From JAZDLC01 sp043802345 (GTDB lineage Bacteria; Planctomycetota; B15-G4; JADJEK01), in NCBI GenBank assembly GCA_043802345.1, contig JAZDLC010000047.1, positions 1-15,221 on the forward strand: 15,221 nucleotides of DNA, given 5' to 3'. Position numbers and translations under genes: made by a program. Below the pieces are notes generated by a model. The model did no database searches. It was not told the DNA's origin and saw nothing but the letters and a program-made list of their open reading frames with translations. Below, piece by piece: positions 1-7,252 of the stretch. The first letter of the stretch is position 1. Every line of letters begins with the position of its first letter.

Positions 1-143
1 TCAGCGATATCACGCAGCTCAACGGCAAGCGCTTCGTCCGGTGGGAGGTGCGCTTCGACATCGCCTCCGAGCCGGGAACCCCCGCGTCACCCGCGACTCC
101 GCGCCAGGAGGTGAGGATGCTGCGGGTGCCGTTCAAGTACTAG
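1..143 (+). CDS. C-terminal end of an unidentified protein (partial)
   Basis: An open frame enters from the left edge (first full codon at 3) and stops at TAG 141-143, giving the last 46 residues of a protein. The visible part starts SDITQLNGKRFVRWEVRFDI, which has the alternating pattern of beta strands. A Pro/Ala/Thr-rich loop follows, then the end RVPFKY. An alternating hydrophobic end with a terminal aromatic residue suits a secreted or envelope beta-rich domain, but this is inference and no family is recognised. It converges on the small heat-shock operon on the other strand, with a hairpin between them. The codon use (C or G in most third positions) and the hairpin just after the stop support a real gene end. 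Confidence 0.6.
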   Translation, partial: SDITQLNGKRFVRWEVRFDIASEPGTPASPATPRQEVRMLRVPFKY

Positions 144-146
144 GGA

Positions 147-179
147 ACCTACGCCGGGCGACTTCCATCCGGCGTGGGT
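147..179. terminator. Stem-loop between convergent genes, likely bidirectional terminator
   Basis: ACCTACGCCGG (147-157) pairs with CCGGCGTGGGT (169-179): 11 pairs including one G-T, around an 11-nt loop. It lies 3 nt after the stop of the left-edge gene and touches the stop codon of the second Hsp20 gene. There is no T-run on either side, so intrinsic termination is not certain; it may instead protect the 3' ends. Confidence 0.5.
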
Positions 180-550
180 CAGTTGACTTCGATGCGGCGT
201 GGGCGCAGGTTCTCCGCCTTGGCCAGGGTGAGGGTCAGCACACCGTTCTTGAGCGAGGCCTCGATCTTTTCCGGGTCGTACCCCTCGGGGACGGTGAATG
301 CCCGTCGAAACTGCGCCGCGCCGAACTCCCGGTGGAGCAGTCCGGCTCCGCCGGATTCCTCGCGTGTCGCTCGAACGGAGAGGGTGCCATCCTCATACTT
401 CAGCTCGATCTGATCCGTCAGGACTCCCGGCAGATCGATGCGGAGCTCGAGCAGGTCTTCCCGCTCGAATACGTCGGTGGGAGGTGAGTAGACGGTCGTC
501 TGCTCGGTGCCGGTCTGAGTTGTCACGGCTTCGGTCTCTTGCTGGTTCAT
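179..550 (-). CDS. Small heat-shock protein, Hsp20/alpha-crystallin family (second gene of pair)
   Basis: This is an ATP-independent holdase chaperone that should bind unfolding proteins in the cytoplasm during heat stress. The product is 123 residues, within the usual size of bacterial Hsp20. After a polar, Gln/Thr-rich N-terminus of about 22 residues comes the alpha-crystallin domain: strand VFEREDLLELRIDLPGV, the segment REFGAAQFRRAFTVPEG, and the family signature around NGVLTLTL. The tail RRIEVN carries an I-x-V motif of the kind used for oligomer assembly. The start at 550 is chosen over an in-frame ATG at 568 because a full AAGGAG lies 8 nt before it. It begins 36 nt after the first Hsp20 gene ends, so both are probably on one mRNA. 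The two paralogues differ clearly and could form hetero-oligomers (inference). Confidence 0.93.
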   Translation of the reverse strand: MNQQETEAVTTQTGTEQTTVYSPPTDVFEREDLLELRIDLPGVLTDQIELKYEDGTLSVRATREESGGAGLLHREFGAAQFRRAFTVPEGYDPEKIEASLKNGVLTLTLAKAENLRPRRIEVN

Positions 551-586
551 CTTCTTGACTCCTTGCATTTCATGTTGAAAGGGCGC

Positions 587-1015
587 TCAGGCTGTCTTGA
601 CCTTGATCACGTGCGGCTTTGCTTCAGGGGCCTTCGGCATGGTGACCGACAGAATCCCGAGTCGGTACTCTGCCTCCACCTCCTGGTTGGCAACCTTGGA
701 GGGGAGCGAGATCACGCGCCGGAAATCCCCCTGCAGCCGCTCCCTTCGAATCCACTGGCCACCCTCCTCGTCGGCGACCCGCGAGCCCTGGATCAAGAGG
801 GTGTCGTTCTGAACCTTGACGTCCAGGCTCTCCGGATCGACCCCCGGAAGTTCTGCCAGAACCACGATCTTCTCAGGGTCCTCGTGGACGTTCAGCGGCG
901 GGTAGGCGCGGGGAACGGCGTGCGCATGTTCTCGGAACAGCCTCTCGAACAGCCTGTCCCTCTCCGCCAACGAATGGAGCATTGGGAAGCGACCAAACCA
1001 GTCATTGTGGAACAT
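587..1015 (-). CDS. Small heat-shock protein, Hsp20/alpha-crystallin family (first gene of pair)
   Basis: The product is 142 residues and a second alpha-crystallin-type holdase chaperone. An aromatic N-terminal arm (MFHNDWFGRFPMLHSL) is typical of the region that binds client proteins. The alpha-crystallin domain runs from about residue 36 to the end: PPLNVHEDPEKIVVLAELPGV, then the dimer-forming strand region, LQGDFRRVISLPSKV, and a slightly unusual signature LGILSVTMPK where N-G-V-L is more common. The tail HVIKVKTA has the I-x-V assembly motif. The ATG at 1015 is preferred over one at 1060 because GGAGG lies 6 nt upstream, and the leader between them looks structured rather than coding. 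It is the leading gene of the two-gene unit, so its leader probably sets expression of both. No CIRCE element (HrcA operator) was found upstream. Confidence 0.95.
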   Translation of the reverse strand: MFHNDWFGRFPMLHSLAERDRLFERLFREHAHAVPRAYPPLNVHEDPEKIVVLAELPGVDPESLDVKVQNDTLLIQGSRVADEEGGQWIRRERLQGDFRRVISLPSKVANQEVEAEYRLGILSVTMPKAPEAKPHVIKVKTA

Positions 1016-1019
1016 CGGA

Positions 1020-1068
1020 ATCCTCCATGTGCATTGACCTCGACCTGCTCGAGGTTGCATGGAAAGAT
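1020..1068 (-). promoter_or_regulatory. Candidate RNA thermometer in the hsp20 leader, pairing the Shine-Dalgarno sequence
   Basis: In the minus-strand mRNA, AUCUUUCCAUG (1068-1058) can pair with CAUGGAGGAU (1029-1020): ten pairs, one of them G-U, with a single bulged U. The second arm contains the entire GGAGG Shine-Dalgarno of the first Hsp20 gene, 6 nt before its ATG. Inside this stem sits a second, perfect hairpin, ACCUCGA (1055-1049) with UCGAGGU (1043-1037) around a 5-nt loop. A ribosome site closed by a short bulged stem next to a stable hairpin is the arrangement known for ROSE-type thermometers in small heat-shock mRNAs. The actual sequence is not a ROSE match that I can recognise. 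Pairing is seen directly; the function is inferred. Confidence 0.55.
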
Positions 1069-1219
1069 ATCAAACGCCGTACCGGACGATGGTGGCGCTC
1101 TAAGTCGTTTGAGGACAAGGCTTGTATTGTATTGCGACACAACGTCTCGAAGAGAGCGTGTCAGTCTTACATGATTCTGGAGGGATAGGCGCCAGAATGG
1201 CGCTACGGGAGGGATGGCG

Positions 1220-1567
1220 TCAATATGCCTCGAGGACTTCCTTCAGCATCCTGCGCACGGAGCCGTCTTCCTCTTCGAAGTCGCACATCAGGATCAGGTT
1301 CTTGCCGTTGAGCGCACGGCGTTGGAGGTCCAGGATCAGCTCCTGACGGCCCGGTTCAGAGGTCTCGGCCATGTAGCAGGACTGGAAGCCGGCCTTTGAG
1401 ATCTTCCCCTTCCGGTATTCCTTGAGGAGCTCAGGGTTTCCGCCTAGATCCTTCACCCAGAGGTCGACCGCATCCTTGGGGATTCCCCGCGGCCACTTGC
1501 GGGTGACAAGGACTCGGAAACCCTCCTCCGAGGAAGGCAGCTCATTCACGTTGGCGATTCGGATCAA
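1220..1567 (-). CDS. DUF488 family protein
   Basis: This is a 115-residue protein of the DUF488 (YeaO-like) family, whose biochemical role is not established. The family pattern is visible: an N-terminal strand IRIANVNEL, the hallmark FRVLVTRKWPRGIPKDAVDLW with WVKDLGGNPEL, a middle segment ending in SEPGRQELILDLQRRAL, and the C-terminal strand NLILMCDFEEEDGSVRRML. The length equals the usual family length. The start is set at TTG 1567 because GGAG lies 7 nt before it and the family domain begins right there. The frame stays open further upstream, to position 1987, but that part is not DUF488 and appears to be the wreck of another gene. The neighbours give no clue to its role. Confidence 0.8.
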   Translation of the reverse strand: MIRIANVNELPSSEEGFRVLVTRKWPRGIPKDAVDLWVKDLGGNPELLKEYRKGKISKAGFQSCYMAETSEPGRQELILDLQRRALNGKNLILMCDFEEEDGSVRRMLKEVLEAY

Positions 1568-1670
1568 AGGACTGGCTCCATCGGTGCGGCCTTGAAGCCG
1601 TCTCGAGGATCGGACGCCTTCAGGATACCGTCTCGAGCGCGCCAGCGGCGGCAGTTTTCGGCCTGGCCGG

Positions 1671-1942
1671 CTAGATGTCCGCGAACGCCTGGCGTGCTTG
1701 CCGGACCACGAGTTCGGGAGCCACGTCGATCCCCGGTTCACTGTAGAGATGCTCCAAAGCCGGGGCGTGATCACTCCTCGGGGCGAGAGCAGGCGGACGG
1801 TCCGGTCCGTGAGGGGATCTCTGCGGACCTCGATCACGTCCTCGCACTTCTCGAAGTCGGCGCGCGGGTCGTGCAGGACGGAGCGGATGTGTCGGGTCTG
1901 GAAGGTGATGTTGGTCTTCACGGTGGGGGATCGTAGCGACAT
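1671..1942 (-). pseudogene. Frame-disrupted remnant of a small gene upstream of the DUF488 gene
   Basis: From ATG 1942 the minus strand encodes a protein-like stretch: MSLRSPTVKTNITFQTRHIR, then about 15 residues on, FEKCEDVIEVRRDPLTDRTV. After RLLSP the same frame becomes Ser/Arg-rich and implausible. The neighbouring frame instead reads well as PALEHLYSEPGIDVAPELV and VRQARQAFADI, then stops at TAG 1671-1673. This looks like one gene of roughly 90 codons broken by a frameshift near 1765-1790. The DPLT-x-R-T-x-R part is reminiscent of N-termini of galactose-1-phosphate uridylyltransferase-like proteins, but that is a weak impression. No ribosome site is seen at the ATG. It could also be an assembly error in an intact small gene, or a programmed shift. 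Confidence 0.4.
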
Positions 1943-1993
1943 CAGATCAGGCAGAGAAGCACAGGAGATGGTGAGTGCCGCCCCCACAACGGG

Positions 1994-2036
1994 AGAACCC
2001 GATCACGCCGCCTGGAAAGGCGGAGGATCGGGTTCT
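1994..2036. terminator. Long two-part stem-loop, likely terminator of the helical-protein gene
   Basis: AGAACCCGATC (1994-2004) is perfectly complementary to GATCGGGTTCT (2026-2036). Inside, CCGCCT (2008-2013) pairs with AGGCGG (2018-2023) around a GGAA loop (GNRA type on the plus strand). That makes 17 pairs with a small internal bulge. It starts 25 nt after the end of the minus-strand gene at 2062. No T-run follows on either strand, so it may act with Rho or as a 3'-end stabiliser. Confidence 0.55.
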
Positions 2037-2061
2037 ACAACCGGTCGTTCAAGCTCCGGAA

Positions 2062-3042
2062 TCAGCGCCGTTTACGGCGAGAACCGGTAAAGGAGGGAAA
2101 CGCTACACCCCGAGTGGGGTCGTTCCAGGAGTCGTCGAGTTGGGGCGGCTCCTCAAGAAAGGTTGATGTTCCGTTCGTTGGCTTCGATGCCTGCTCCTCC
2201 TCGGGAGGAGAGGCCAGCTCGGCCTCCGCGGCAGCCATCTCGGGCTCCCCAGCCTTGGGCTCCGGCGTCTGCGCAACAGCTTCCTCCGGTGCGGCGGATT
2301 TAGCCTTCGCCGAGCCGTTGCCAAAGACATGGTTGAGTGCGGTCAGCCCCTCTTCTCCCCGCCCGACCCGGCAGAGGGCCGCCGCCAGGTTCACGAACGC
2401 CCGGCAGCGAGAAACCTCGTCCTGGATGCTCTCGGCCAGAACCCCGGCCCGTTCGAGCGCCTCGCTCACATCGCTGGTCGGTCCGATCTTGATGAGCTCC
2501 ATGGCCACTGCCGTCAGGGCGGCAACCCGTTCTTCCACATCAGCAGGCTTCTCGGCGGTGTTGAGGGCGCGGATCGCCAGCTTGCCAGCCTTCTTGCTGT
2601 CCCGCGCGCGGTTGAAAGCGACAGAGATGGCCGCGAACAGGTGGGCCTTCGGCTCACCCGGCTCGAATCCGGCCGCGAGTTCCGTCATCCGGTCGAGCAG
2701 GTCGGTCCCCAGGCCTCCCAGGGTGCCTGCGTGGTGGGCCGCGTCGGCGATCGCCGCTGCTCGCTGCATCGGATCCTCGATCGACCTGGCGTCGTTCACG
2801 ACCTTTTCAAGTTCGGAACGTGCCGCGTCCGGACCGAGCGTCACCAAGAACGCCTCGGAGAGATGCGACCGGACCTCGACCCGGCTCTGGGCTTCTTCCA
2901 GGTGTGTCTCCGCGTACTCCTCCAGTCGCGGGAGGATCCGCGCGACGGCCAGACGCTGGGTTGCGTCCGCGGCCGAGTCGACCAGGGCGTCGATGAGTTC
3001 CTTGAAGGAGAATCTCTGGTTCGTGTGAGCGATCGTGGTCAT
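2062..3042 (-). CDS. All-helical protein of unknown function (TPR-like repeats, low-complexity tail)
   Basis: The product is 326 residues with no family that I recognise. Residues 10-240 are Ala/Leu/Glu-rich amphipathic helices in pairs (for example FKELIDALVDSAADATQRLA, AAAIADAAHHAGTL, RVAALTAVAMELIKIG, CRAFVNLAAALCRVGRGEEG), which suggests a TPR- or HEAT-like helical solenoid. From about 244 the sequence is low-complexity, rich in Ala, Glu and Pro, and it ends in a basic tail GSRRKRR. There is no signal peptide or membrane segment, so it is probably cytoplasmic. The ATG at 3042 has GGAG 12 nt upstream, a wide spacing. It is transcribed divergently from the aminotransferase and followed by a strong hairpin. 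A scaffold or protein-interaction role fits a helical solenoid, but this is inference only. Confidence 0.8.
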   Translation of the reverse strand: MTTIAHTNQRFSFKELIDALVDSAADATQRLAVARILPRLEEYAETHLEEAQSRVEVRSHLSEAFLVTLGPDAARSELEKVVNDARSIEDPMQRAAAIADAAHHAGTLGGLGTDLLDRMTELAAGFEPGEPKAHLFAAISVAFNRARDSKKAGKLAIRALNTAEKPADVEERVAALTAVAMELIKIGPTSDVSEALERAGVLAESIQDEVSRCRAFVNLAAALCRVGRGEEGLTALNHVFGNGSAKAKSAAPEEAVAQTPEPKAGEPEMAAAEAELASPPEEEQASKPTNGTSTFLEEPPQLDDSWNDPTRGVAFPSFTGSRRKRR

Positions 3043-3234
3043 GCTGTGCGAGACTCCAAGCGGGCTCAGAGGGGCTTTCCGCCGTCTGTTGTTGATGGGT
3101 TCTGATGATGCCGGGAGGTCTGACCAGGGTTTGTCGGACGACCCGGAATAGGGCTCATCCGGATCTAGATCGCCGGGCCTGGCCGGTAACCGGATATGGG
3201 TTCAGTCCGGCCGGAAATTGCTACGATGCCCGGA
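3043..3234. other. Divergent intergenic region with several palindromes
   Basis: This 192-bp stretch lies between two divergent genes and should hold both promoters. I could not place convincing -35/-10 pairs. It contains the perfect 10-bp palindrome GATCTAGATC (3162-3171), CCGGTAACCGG (3183-3193) and CCGGCCGG near 3207-3214. These are possible operator sites, but short palindromes are frequent in GC-rich DNA. Confidence 0.3.
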
Positions 3235-4101
3235 ATGGGCACTCTGGTAAACATCAACGGCACAATGTTCCCGCCGGAAGAGGCCGTGATTTCGGTCTTT
3301 GACCGCGGGTTTCTGTACGGCGACAGCGTCTACGAAACCGTGCGCACCTATCAGGGGCGCCTGTTCCTGATGGAGCGACACCTGGCGCGGTTGGGCCGCT
3401 CGGCGGAGAGGCTCTGGCTCGCCGTGCCGGGAGGCCTGGAGCGCGTCGGGGCGGAGGCGCTGCGGACTTTGGAGGCGGTCGGAAACCCGGAATCGTGCCT
3501 GCGAATCGTGATCACCAGGGGCGCCCGGCCCGGCTTGGTGCAGCTCGACATCGAGTCGGCCGGAGAGTCGACCCTGGTGCTGATCGCCCGGCCTTTTTCC
3601 GGCTACGCGCCGGAAGTCCACCGGGATGGTGTGGATGTGGCCCTGGTGGGGGTGCTGCGCACCGGGCGCCAGTCGCTCGATCCGAAGGTCAAGAGCGGGA
3701 ACTACCTGAACAACATCATCGCCCTTCACGAGGCCCGCAGCCAGGGAGCCTTCGAGTGCCTGATGCCGAATCGGGAGGGCGACCTGACCGAAGGATCGAC
3801 CTCGAACGTCTTCCTGGTCCAGGGAGGTGTGGTGCGGACGCCTTCGCTCGAGAGCGGGTTGCTGGACGGTATCACCCGGTCGTTCGTGCTGGAACTCGCG
3901 AAGGAGGCGGGCTACCCCGTGCGGGAGGAGCGGCTGGGAAGCGACGATCTGTTCGGGGCGGACGAGGTCTTCCTGACCAGCAGCCTGAAAGAGGTCATGC
4001 CGGTGCGCTCCCTGAATGGGGAGAAGGTGGGCGATGGCAGGCCGGGTCCCGTCACGCTCGATCTCCTTCGCCGCTACCGGTTGAACACGGCGAAGAACTG
4101 A
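3235..4101 (+). CDS. PLP-dependent aminotransferase, class IV (branched-chain / D-amino acid aminotransferase type)
   Basis: This is a fold-type IV pyridoxal-phosphate enzyme that transfers amino groups between amino acids and 2-oxo acids in the cytoplasm. The 288-residue length is normal for the class. Seen are the N-terminal FDRGFLYGDSVYETVRTYQG motif (about 22-41), the catalytic lysine in KVKSGNYLNN (Lys153), and LTEGSTSNVFLV with Glu186, which contacts the PLP ring nitrogen. GLLDGITR and DEVFLTSS complete the cofactor pocket. Lys-Ser-Gly-Asn-Tyr resembles branched-chain enzymes, but D-amino acid aminotransferase or aminodeoxychorismate lyase cannot be excluded. ATG 3235 is preferred because the family starts with GTLVNINGT; ATG 3226 and 3196 are in frame and no start has a clear ribosome site. 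Its last 50 bp overlap the end of the opposite-strand reductase gene. Confidence 0.9.
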   Translation: MGTLVNINGTMFPPEEAVISVFDRGFLYGDSVYETVRTYQGRLFLMERHLARLGRSAERLWLAVPGGLERVGAEALRTLEAVGNPESCLRIVITRGARPGLVQLDIESAGESTLVLIARPFSGYAPEVHRDGVDVALVGVLRTGRQSLDPKVKSGNYLNNIIALHEARSQGAFECLMPNREGDLTEGSTSNVFLVQGGVVRTPSLESGLLDGITRSFVLELAKEAGYPVREERLGSDDLFGADEVFLTSSLKEVMPVRSLNGEKVGDGRPGPVTLDLLRRYRLNTAKN

Positions 4102-5497
4102 TCACGTTCAACATCTCGTCGATGCAGGTGATCTTCTCCCGGATCTTCCCCAGCTTGTCGCCCTGCTCTCGCTCGTGCCGGTCCAGGCGGTACCAGTCCT
4201 CGAGAGTGACGAAACGCACGCCCCGATTCCGCAACAGCTGGACCACGCGCTCCTCATGGCGGTCGGGAAGGGGGGCGGCCGGCGCCCCCCGCATGTCCTC
4301 CAGCAGCTTCTGGACCGTGGCCTTGGAGTCCGCGAGGTTGGTGCCGATCAGACCGGAAGGTCCACGCTTGGCCCACCCGACTACGTACTGGTTCGGCACG
4401 ATCTGCCGGCCGTCCCGCGCGGTGGTCACCCGCCCCTCCACGTTTGGAATCGTGCCCCAGCCGGAGTCGAACGGCACGCCGGGAACGGGCCGGCCGCGAT
4501 ATCCGATGGCCGCGAAGGCGAGTTGGATCGGCTCCTCCGTGAACTTCCCGTTCCCCGTTGGCCGAGGAACGCCCGCCTTGTCGGTGTACAGGTCGGCCGC
4601 TTCCAGCCGCACGCGTGTGAGCCTCCCCTTGTCTCCCAGGAACTCCACCGGCGACGAGAGAAACCGGAACACGATCTTCCTCGAGTGTCCCCCGTCTCCT
4701 CGTTCCGCGACCTCGGTGAGTTCCTTGAGATTTCGCTGGGCCGTGGCCGGAGCGCCCTCCGCGAACCACTTCTCCGTCACCGGATCGACCTCTACTTCTT
4801 CCCTGGCCAGCACGAGATCGGTGTCTCGCACGTTCGAGAGCTCATGGATCTCCTTGGTGGAGAAGGCGCTTTGAGCGGGTCCCCGGCGGCCGATCACCAG
4901 GATCTCCCTGACCCTGCTGGAGCGAAGAGCGGAGAGTGCATATCCGGCGATGTCGGTCCCGGCCAGGTCCTCCGGCGGGTGGGCCAGGATGCGGGCCACG
5001 TCCGCGGCCACGTTCCCGTTGCCGAAGATCGCCACGCGAGTGGCGTGGTCCAGGTCGAACGACCGGCTCGCGAAATCAGGATGGCCGTTGAACCAGCCGA
5101 CGAATTCAGTGGAGGAGTAGACGCCGTGCAAGTCCTCGCCCGGAATCCCGAGCTTGCGATCGCTCTCGCACCCCATCGCATAAACGATGCAGTCGTAGAT
5201 TCCCTCCAGGTCGCTCACCAGAAGATCCCGGCCCAGGGTGACGTTGCCGAAGAACCGCGAGCGCGGGTCGGCGGCGGTCTTTTCATAATGGGCTGAGACC
5301 GCCTTTATCTTCGGATGATCCGGTGCCACGCCGCCCCGCACGAGGCCGAAAGGAGTCGGCAGCCGGTCAAAGAGATCCACCCTCACCTCCAGCCCGTCCG
5401 CCTTGTACAGCGCCGCGGCAGCGTAGAACCCGGATGGGCCCGAGCCGACCACGGCAACGTTGAGAGGGCGGTTCTGTGTTCCGAGCGCATCTGCCAT
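4052..5497 (-). CDS. Ferredoxin-NADP reductase-like flavoprotein (FprA / adrenodoxin reductase family)
   Basis: This FAD-dependent oxidoreductase would move electrons between NADPH and ferredoxin-type iron-sulfur proteins in the cytoplasm. With the ATG at 5497 it has 481 residues, slightly longer than FprA-type enzymes. The FAD-binding NVAVVGSGPSGFYAA lies at about 13-27, PFGLVRGGVAPDH at 49-61 is the family hallmark, and NADP binding is shown by VAIFGNGNVAADVAR (155-169) and IGRRGPAQ (202-209). Near the C-terminus, GWAKRGPSGLIGTN is also diagnostic. The final 15 or so residues (Ser/Gly-rich) go beyond the usual end and lie in the overlap with the aminotransferase gene. A GTG at 5515 is an alternative start, and neither start has a clear ribosome site. 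It is the last gene of the four-gene unit. The ferredoxin partner is not in this window. Confidence 0.92.
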   Translation of the reverse strand: MADALGTQNRPLNVAVVGSGPSGFYAAAALYKADGLEVRVDLFDRLPTPFGLVRGGVAPDHPKIKAVSAHYEKTAADPRSRFFGNVTLGRDLLVSDLEGIYDCIVYAMGCESDRKLGIPGEDLHGVYSSTEFVGWFNGHPDFASRSFDLDHATRVAIFGNGNVAADVARILAHPPEDLAGTDIAGYALSALRSSRVREILVIGRRGPAQSAFSTKEIHELSNVRDTDLVLAREEVEVDPVTEKWFAEGAPATAQRNLKELTEVAERGDGGHSRKIVFRFLSSPVEFLGDKGRLTRVRLEAADLYTDKAGVPRPTGNGKFTEEPIQLAFAAIGYRGRPVPGVPFDSGWGTIPNVEGRVTTARDGRQIVPNQYVVGWAKRGPSGLIGTNLADSKATVQKLLEDMRGAPAAPLPDRHEERVVQLLRNRGVRFVTLEDWYRLDRHEREQGDKLGKIREKITCIDEMLNVISSSPCSTGSGEGDRA

Positions 5498-5545
5498 GGG
5501 GTCTGGTCCGGTCACTTGGGCTGGGTCGCCGCCAATATAACGTCG

Positions 5546-7252
5546 TCACGGCCTGCGGGTCAGCAGCAGTTCCAACTCCAGGGTCTCTTCTCCCCGCTCG
5601 ATCAGGACCTGCATCGTGTCGCCGGCGCACTTCACCCTCGCCAGGTATTCCGTGAGTGCCTGCCGGTCCGGGATCATGGTGTTGTCCAGCCGCAGAATCA
5701 GATCGCCTGCCCGCAGGCCGCCCTGGTCGGCCGGGAGACCCTCCGTGACCTGGGTGATCAGGACCCCTTGCCGGCCTGTGGTCGAGTTGGTGAGCATGAC
5801 CCCCATGTAGGCCGGCGCCACGTCCCGGCCCTCCTTCAGCCTTGCGAGAGCGGCTCTGAGGGCGTCCATCGGCATGCAGAACCCGAGGCCGGAATTCTGG
5901 CCATACGGGGCTGCCGGCTGCAGCACGATCCCGAGCGCGCGTCCGCGCAGGTCCACCAGCAAGCCGCCCGCGTTCTTCATGTTGACGCCGGCATCGGTCT
6001 GCAGCGCGTCCAAATAGGAGTCCAGGCGATGCTGCGCCGAGAGCAGGCCCACCGTCACGAATGGCTCGGCTTCCACCGGGAAACCGTGCGGGGCGCCCAC
6101 CGCGAGCACGAACTGACCCGCCTCGAGCTGCTCCTGCGGGAAGTCTTCGAGCCGGGGGAGGTCGTCCTGGCGGTTCCGGTCAAGCAGCAGCAGGGCGAGT
6201 CCGGCCTTGAAATCCCGGGAAATCACCGTGGCCCGAAAGCTCCGCCCGTCCAGCAGGTGGGCCTCGATCGACTCCACGTCGTCCCCAAAAGGCGCCGCCG
6301 CGGCCACCACGAACCCCCTGGGATCGACGATTGTCCCGGTGACCGGCCCTTCAGGAATCGGGGGAAACGGCGGCTTGGGCTGCTTGCTCTTCTGCTCCTT
6401 TCCGGTGTCCTCGCCGCTCGCGTCGGCGGCCAGTTCCGGTTCTCCCTCCTTCGCCGGCCGCCGCTGGATGGCGATGGTCACGAGCAGCGGGCGCGCCCTC
6501 CGGGCCGCGATCGCGAAAGCCCGGGAAAGCATGTTCGCCTTGGTGCGCGGAGGACGCAGCTTGCTGACCGAATCGAAGATCTGCGTGGAGCGAGCGGAGT
6601 CGGCGTAGGCGACCCGGATGCGGTCGATCGGAGTGACCGTCGCCAGGTCCAGGCCGTTCCCCAGCCGGTGCAGCACCCCGACCAGTTTTCCATCGGTGCT
6701 GAAGTAGGGGCCCCCATTCTGTCCCGGGTTCGTGGCGGCGGAGGTCTCGAGGAGCATTGCCTGACCGGACGCGTCTCTGTGGATGGCGGAAACCACTCCC
6801 AGCGTCACCGCGGGCTGGCCCTCCCGGGCTGTCCCGAAAGCATTGCCCACCGTCATCAGGAGGTGTCCCACCTCGAGCTGATCCGGATCGCCCGGGCGGA
6901 CCGACGGCAAGCGGGCGCCCTCCTCGATGTGAAGCAGCGCCGTCCGCGTGGCGGCGTCCGTGGCGTGGAGCACCGCTTCAAAGACGCTGCGGTCCGGGAA
7001 GGTCACCCGGAGCGTGCTCTTGTTCTTCTTCGCGAGCGTGTCGACCACCACTTCCGAGGTCAGAATGAAGCCGTTCTCGGAGATGCAGATGCCTGACACA
7101 CCCGGTTCCACCTCGACCACGGCCGGGGCCACCTCCGCGACGACGCGGGTGAACTGGCGATCGAGTTCGGCGAGCGAGGTCATCTGACCCGCGGCGCTCC
7201 CCGGGACCAGCAGCGCAAGCAAGGGGAGCAGCAGCTTGCGGCGCGCACTCAT
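5546..7252 (-). CDS. Double-domain HtrA-like pseudoprotease with C-terminal PDZ domain
   Basis: The product is 568 residues, exported by a signal peptide (basic MSARRK, then LLLPLLALLVPGSAAG). It contains two trypsin-fold HtrA-like domains (about 28-230 and 250-470), joined by a Lys/Pro-rich linker at 265-300, and a PDZ domain (about 478-562). Both active sites are ruined. In the first, the positions expected for His, Asp and Ser hold Val68, Arg103 and Asn179 (GQNGGP instead of GNSGGP). In the second they hold Ala320, Gly351 and Ala428 (MKNAGG). The folds are otherwise well preserved, so binding rather than cleavage is the likely job. The start at 7252 overlaps the stop of the intact HtrA gene as ATGA, giving translational coupling. 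I infer a partner, adaptor or decoy for that protease in the periplasm. Confidence 0.88.
   Translation of the reverse strand: MSARRKLLLPLLALLVPGSAAGQMTSLAELDRQFTRVVAEVAPAVVEVEPGVSGICISENGFILTSEVVVDTLAKKNKSTLRVTFPDRSVFEAVLHATDAATRTALLHIEEGARLPSVRPGDPDQLEVGHLLMTVGNAFGTAREGQPAVTLGVVSAIHRDASGQAMLLETSAATNPGQNGGPYFSTDGKLVGVLHRLGNGLDLATVTPIDRIRVAYADSARSTQIFDSVSKLRPPRTKANMLSRAFAIAARRARPLLVTIAIQRRPAKEGEPELAADASGEDTGKEQKSKQPKPPFPPIPEGPVTGTIVDPRGFVVAAAAPFGDDVESIEAHLLDGRSFRATVISRDFKAGLALLLLDRNRQDDLPRLEDFPQEQLEAGQFVLAVGAPHGFPVEAEPFVTVGLLSAQHRLDSYLDALQTDAGVNMKNAGGLLVDLRGRALGIVLQPAAPYGQNSGLGFCMPMDALRAALARLKEGRDVAPAYMGVMLTNSTTGRQGVLITQVTEGLPADQGGLRAGDLILRLDNTMIPDRQALTEYLARVKCAGDTMQVLIERGEETLELELLLTRRP

Noticed and set aside
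1061..1219. Search upstream of the hsp20 pair for a CIRCE operator or a sigma-32-type promoter; CTTGTCC with CCACCAT and the small repeat ACAAG-C-CTTGT were considered.
   Set aside because: No CIRCE sequence was found, and the spacing and matches of the promoter-like pieces are too poor to report as a site.
1598..1637. Direct repeat CCGTCTCGAG at 1598-1607 and 1628-1637, exactly 30 bp apart.
   Set aside because: Only two 10-bp copies in GC-rich DNA beside a gene remnant; too little to call an operator or repeat array.
5315..7096. A 593-codon plus-strand open frame.
   Set aside because: It mirrors the pseudoprotease and reductase genes and has low-complexity Arg/Gln/His composition without any family pattern.
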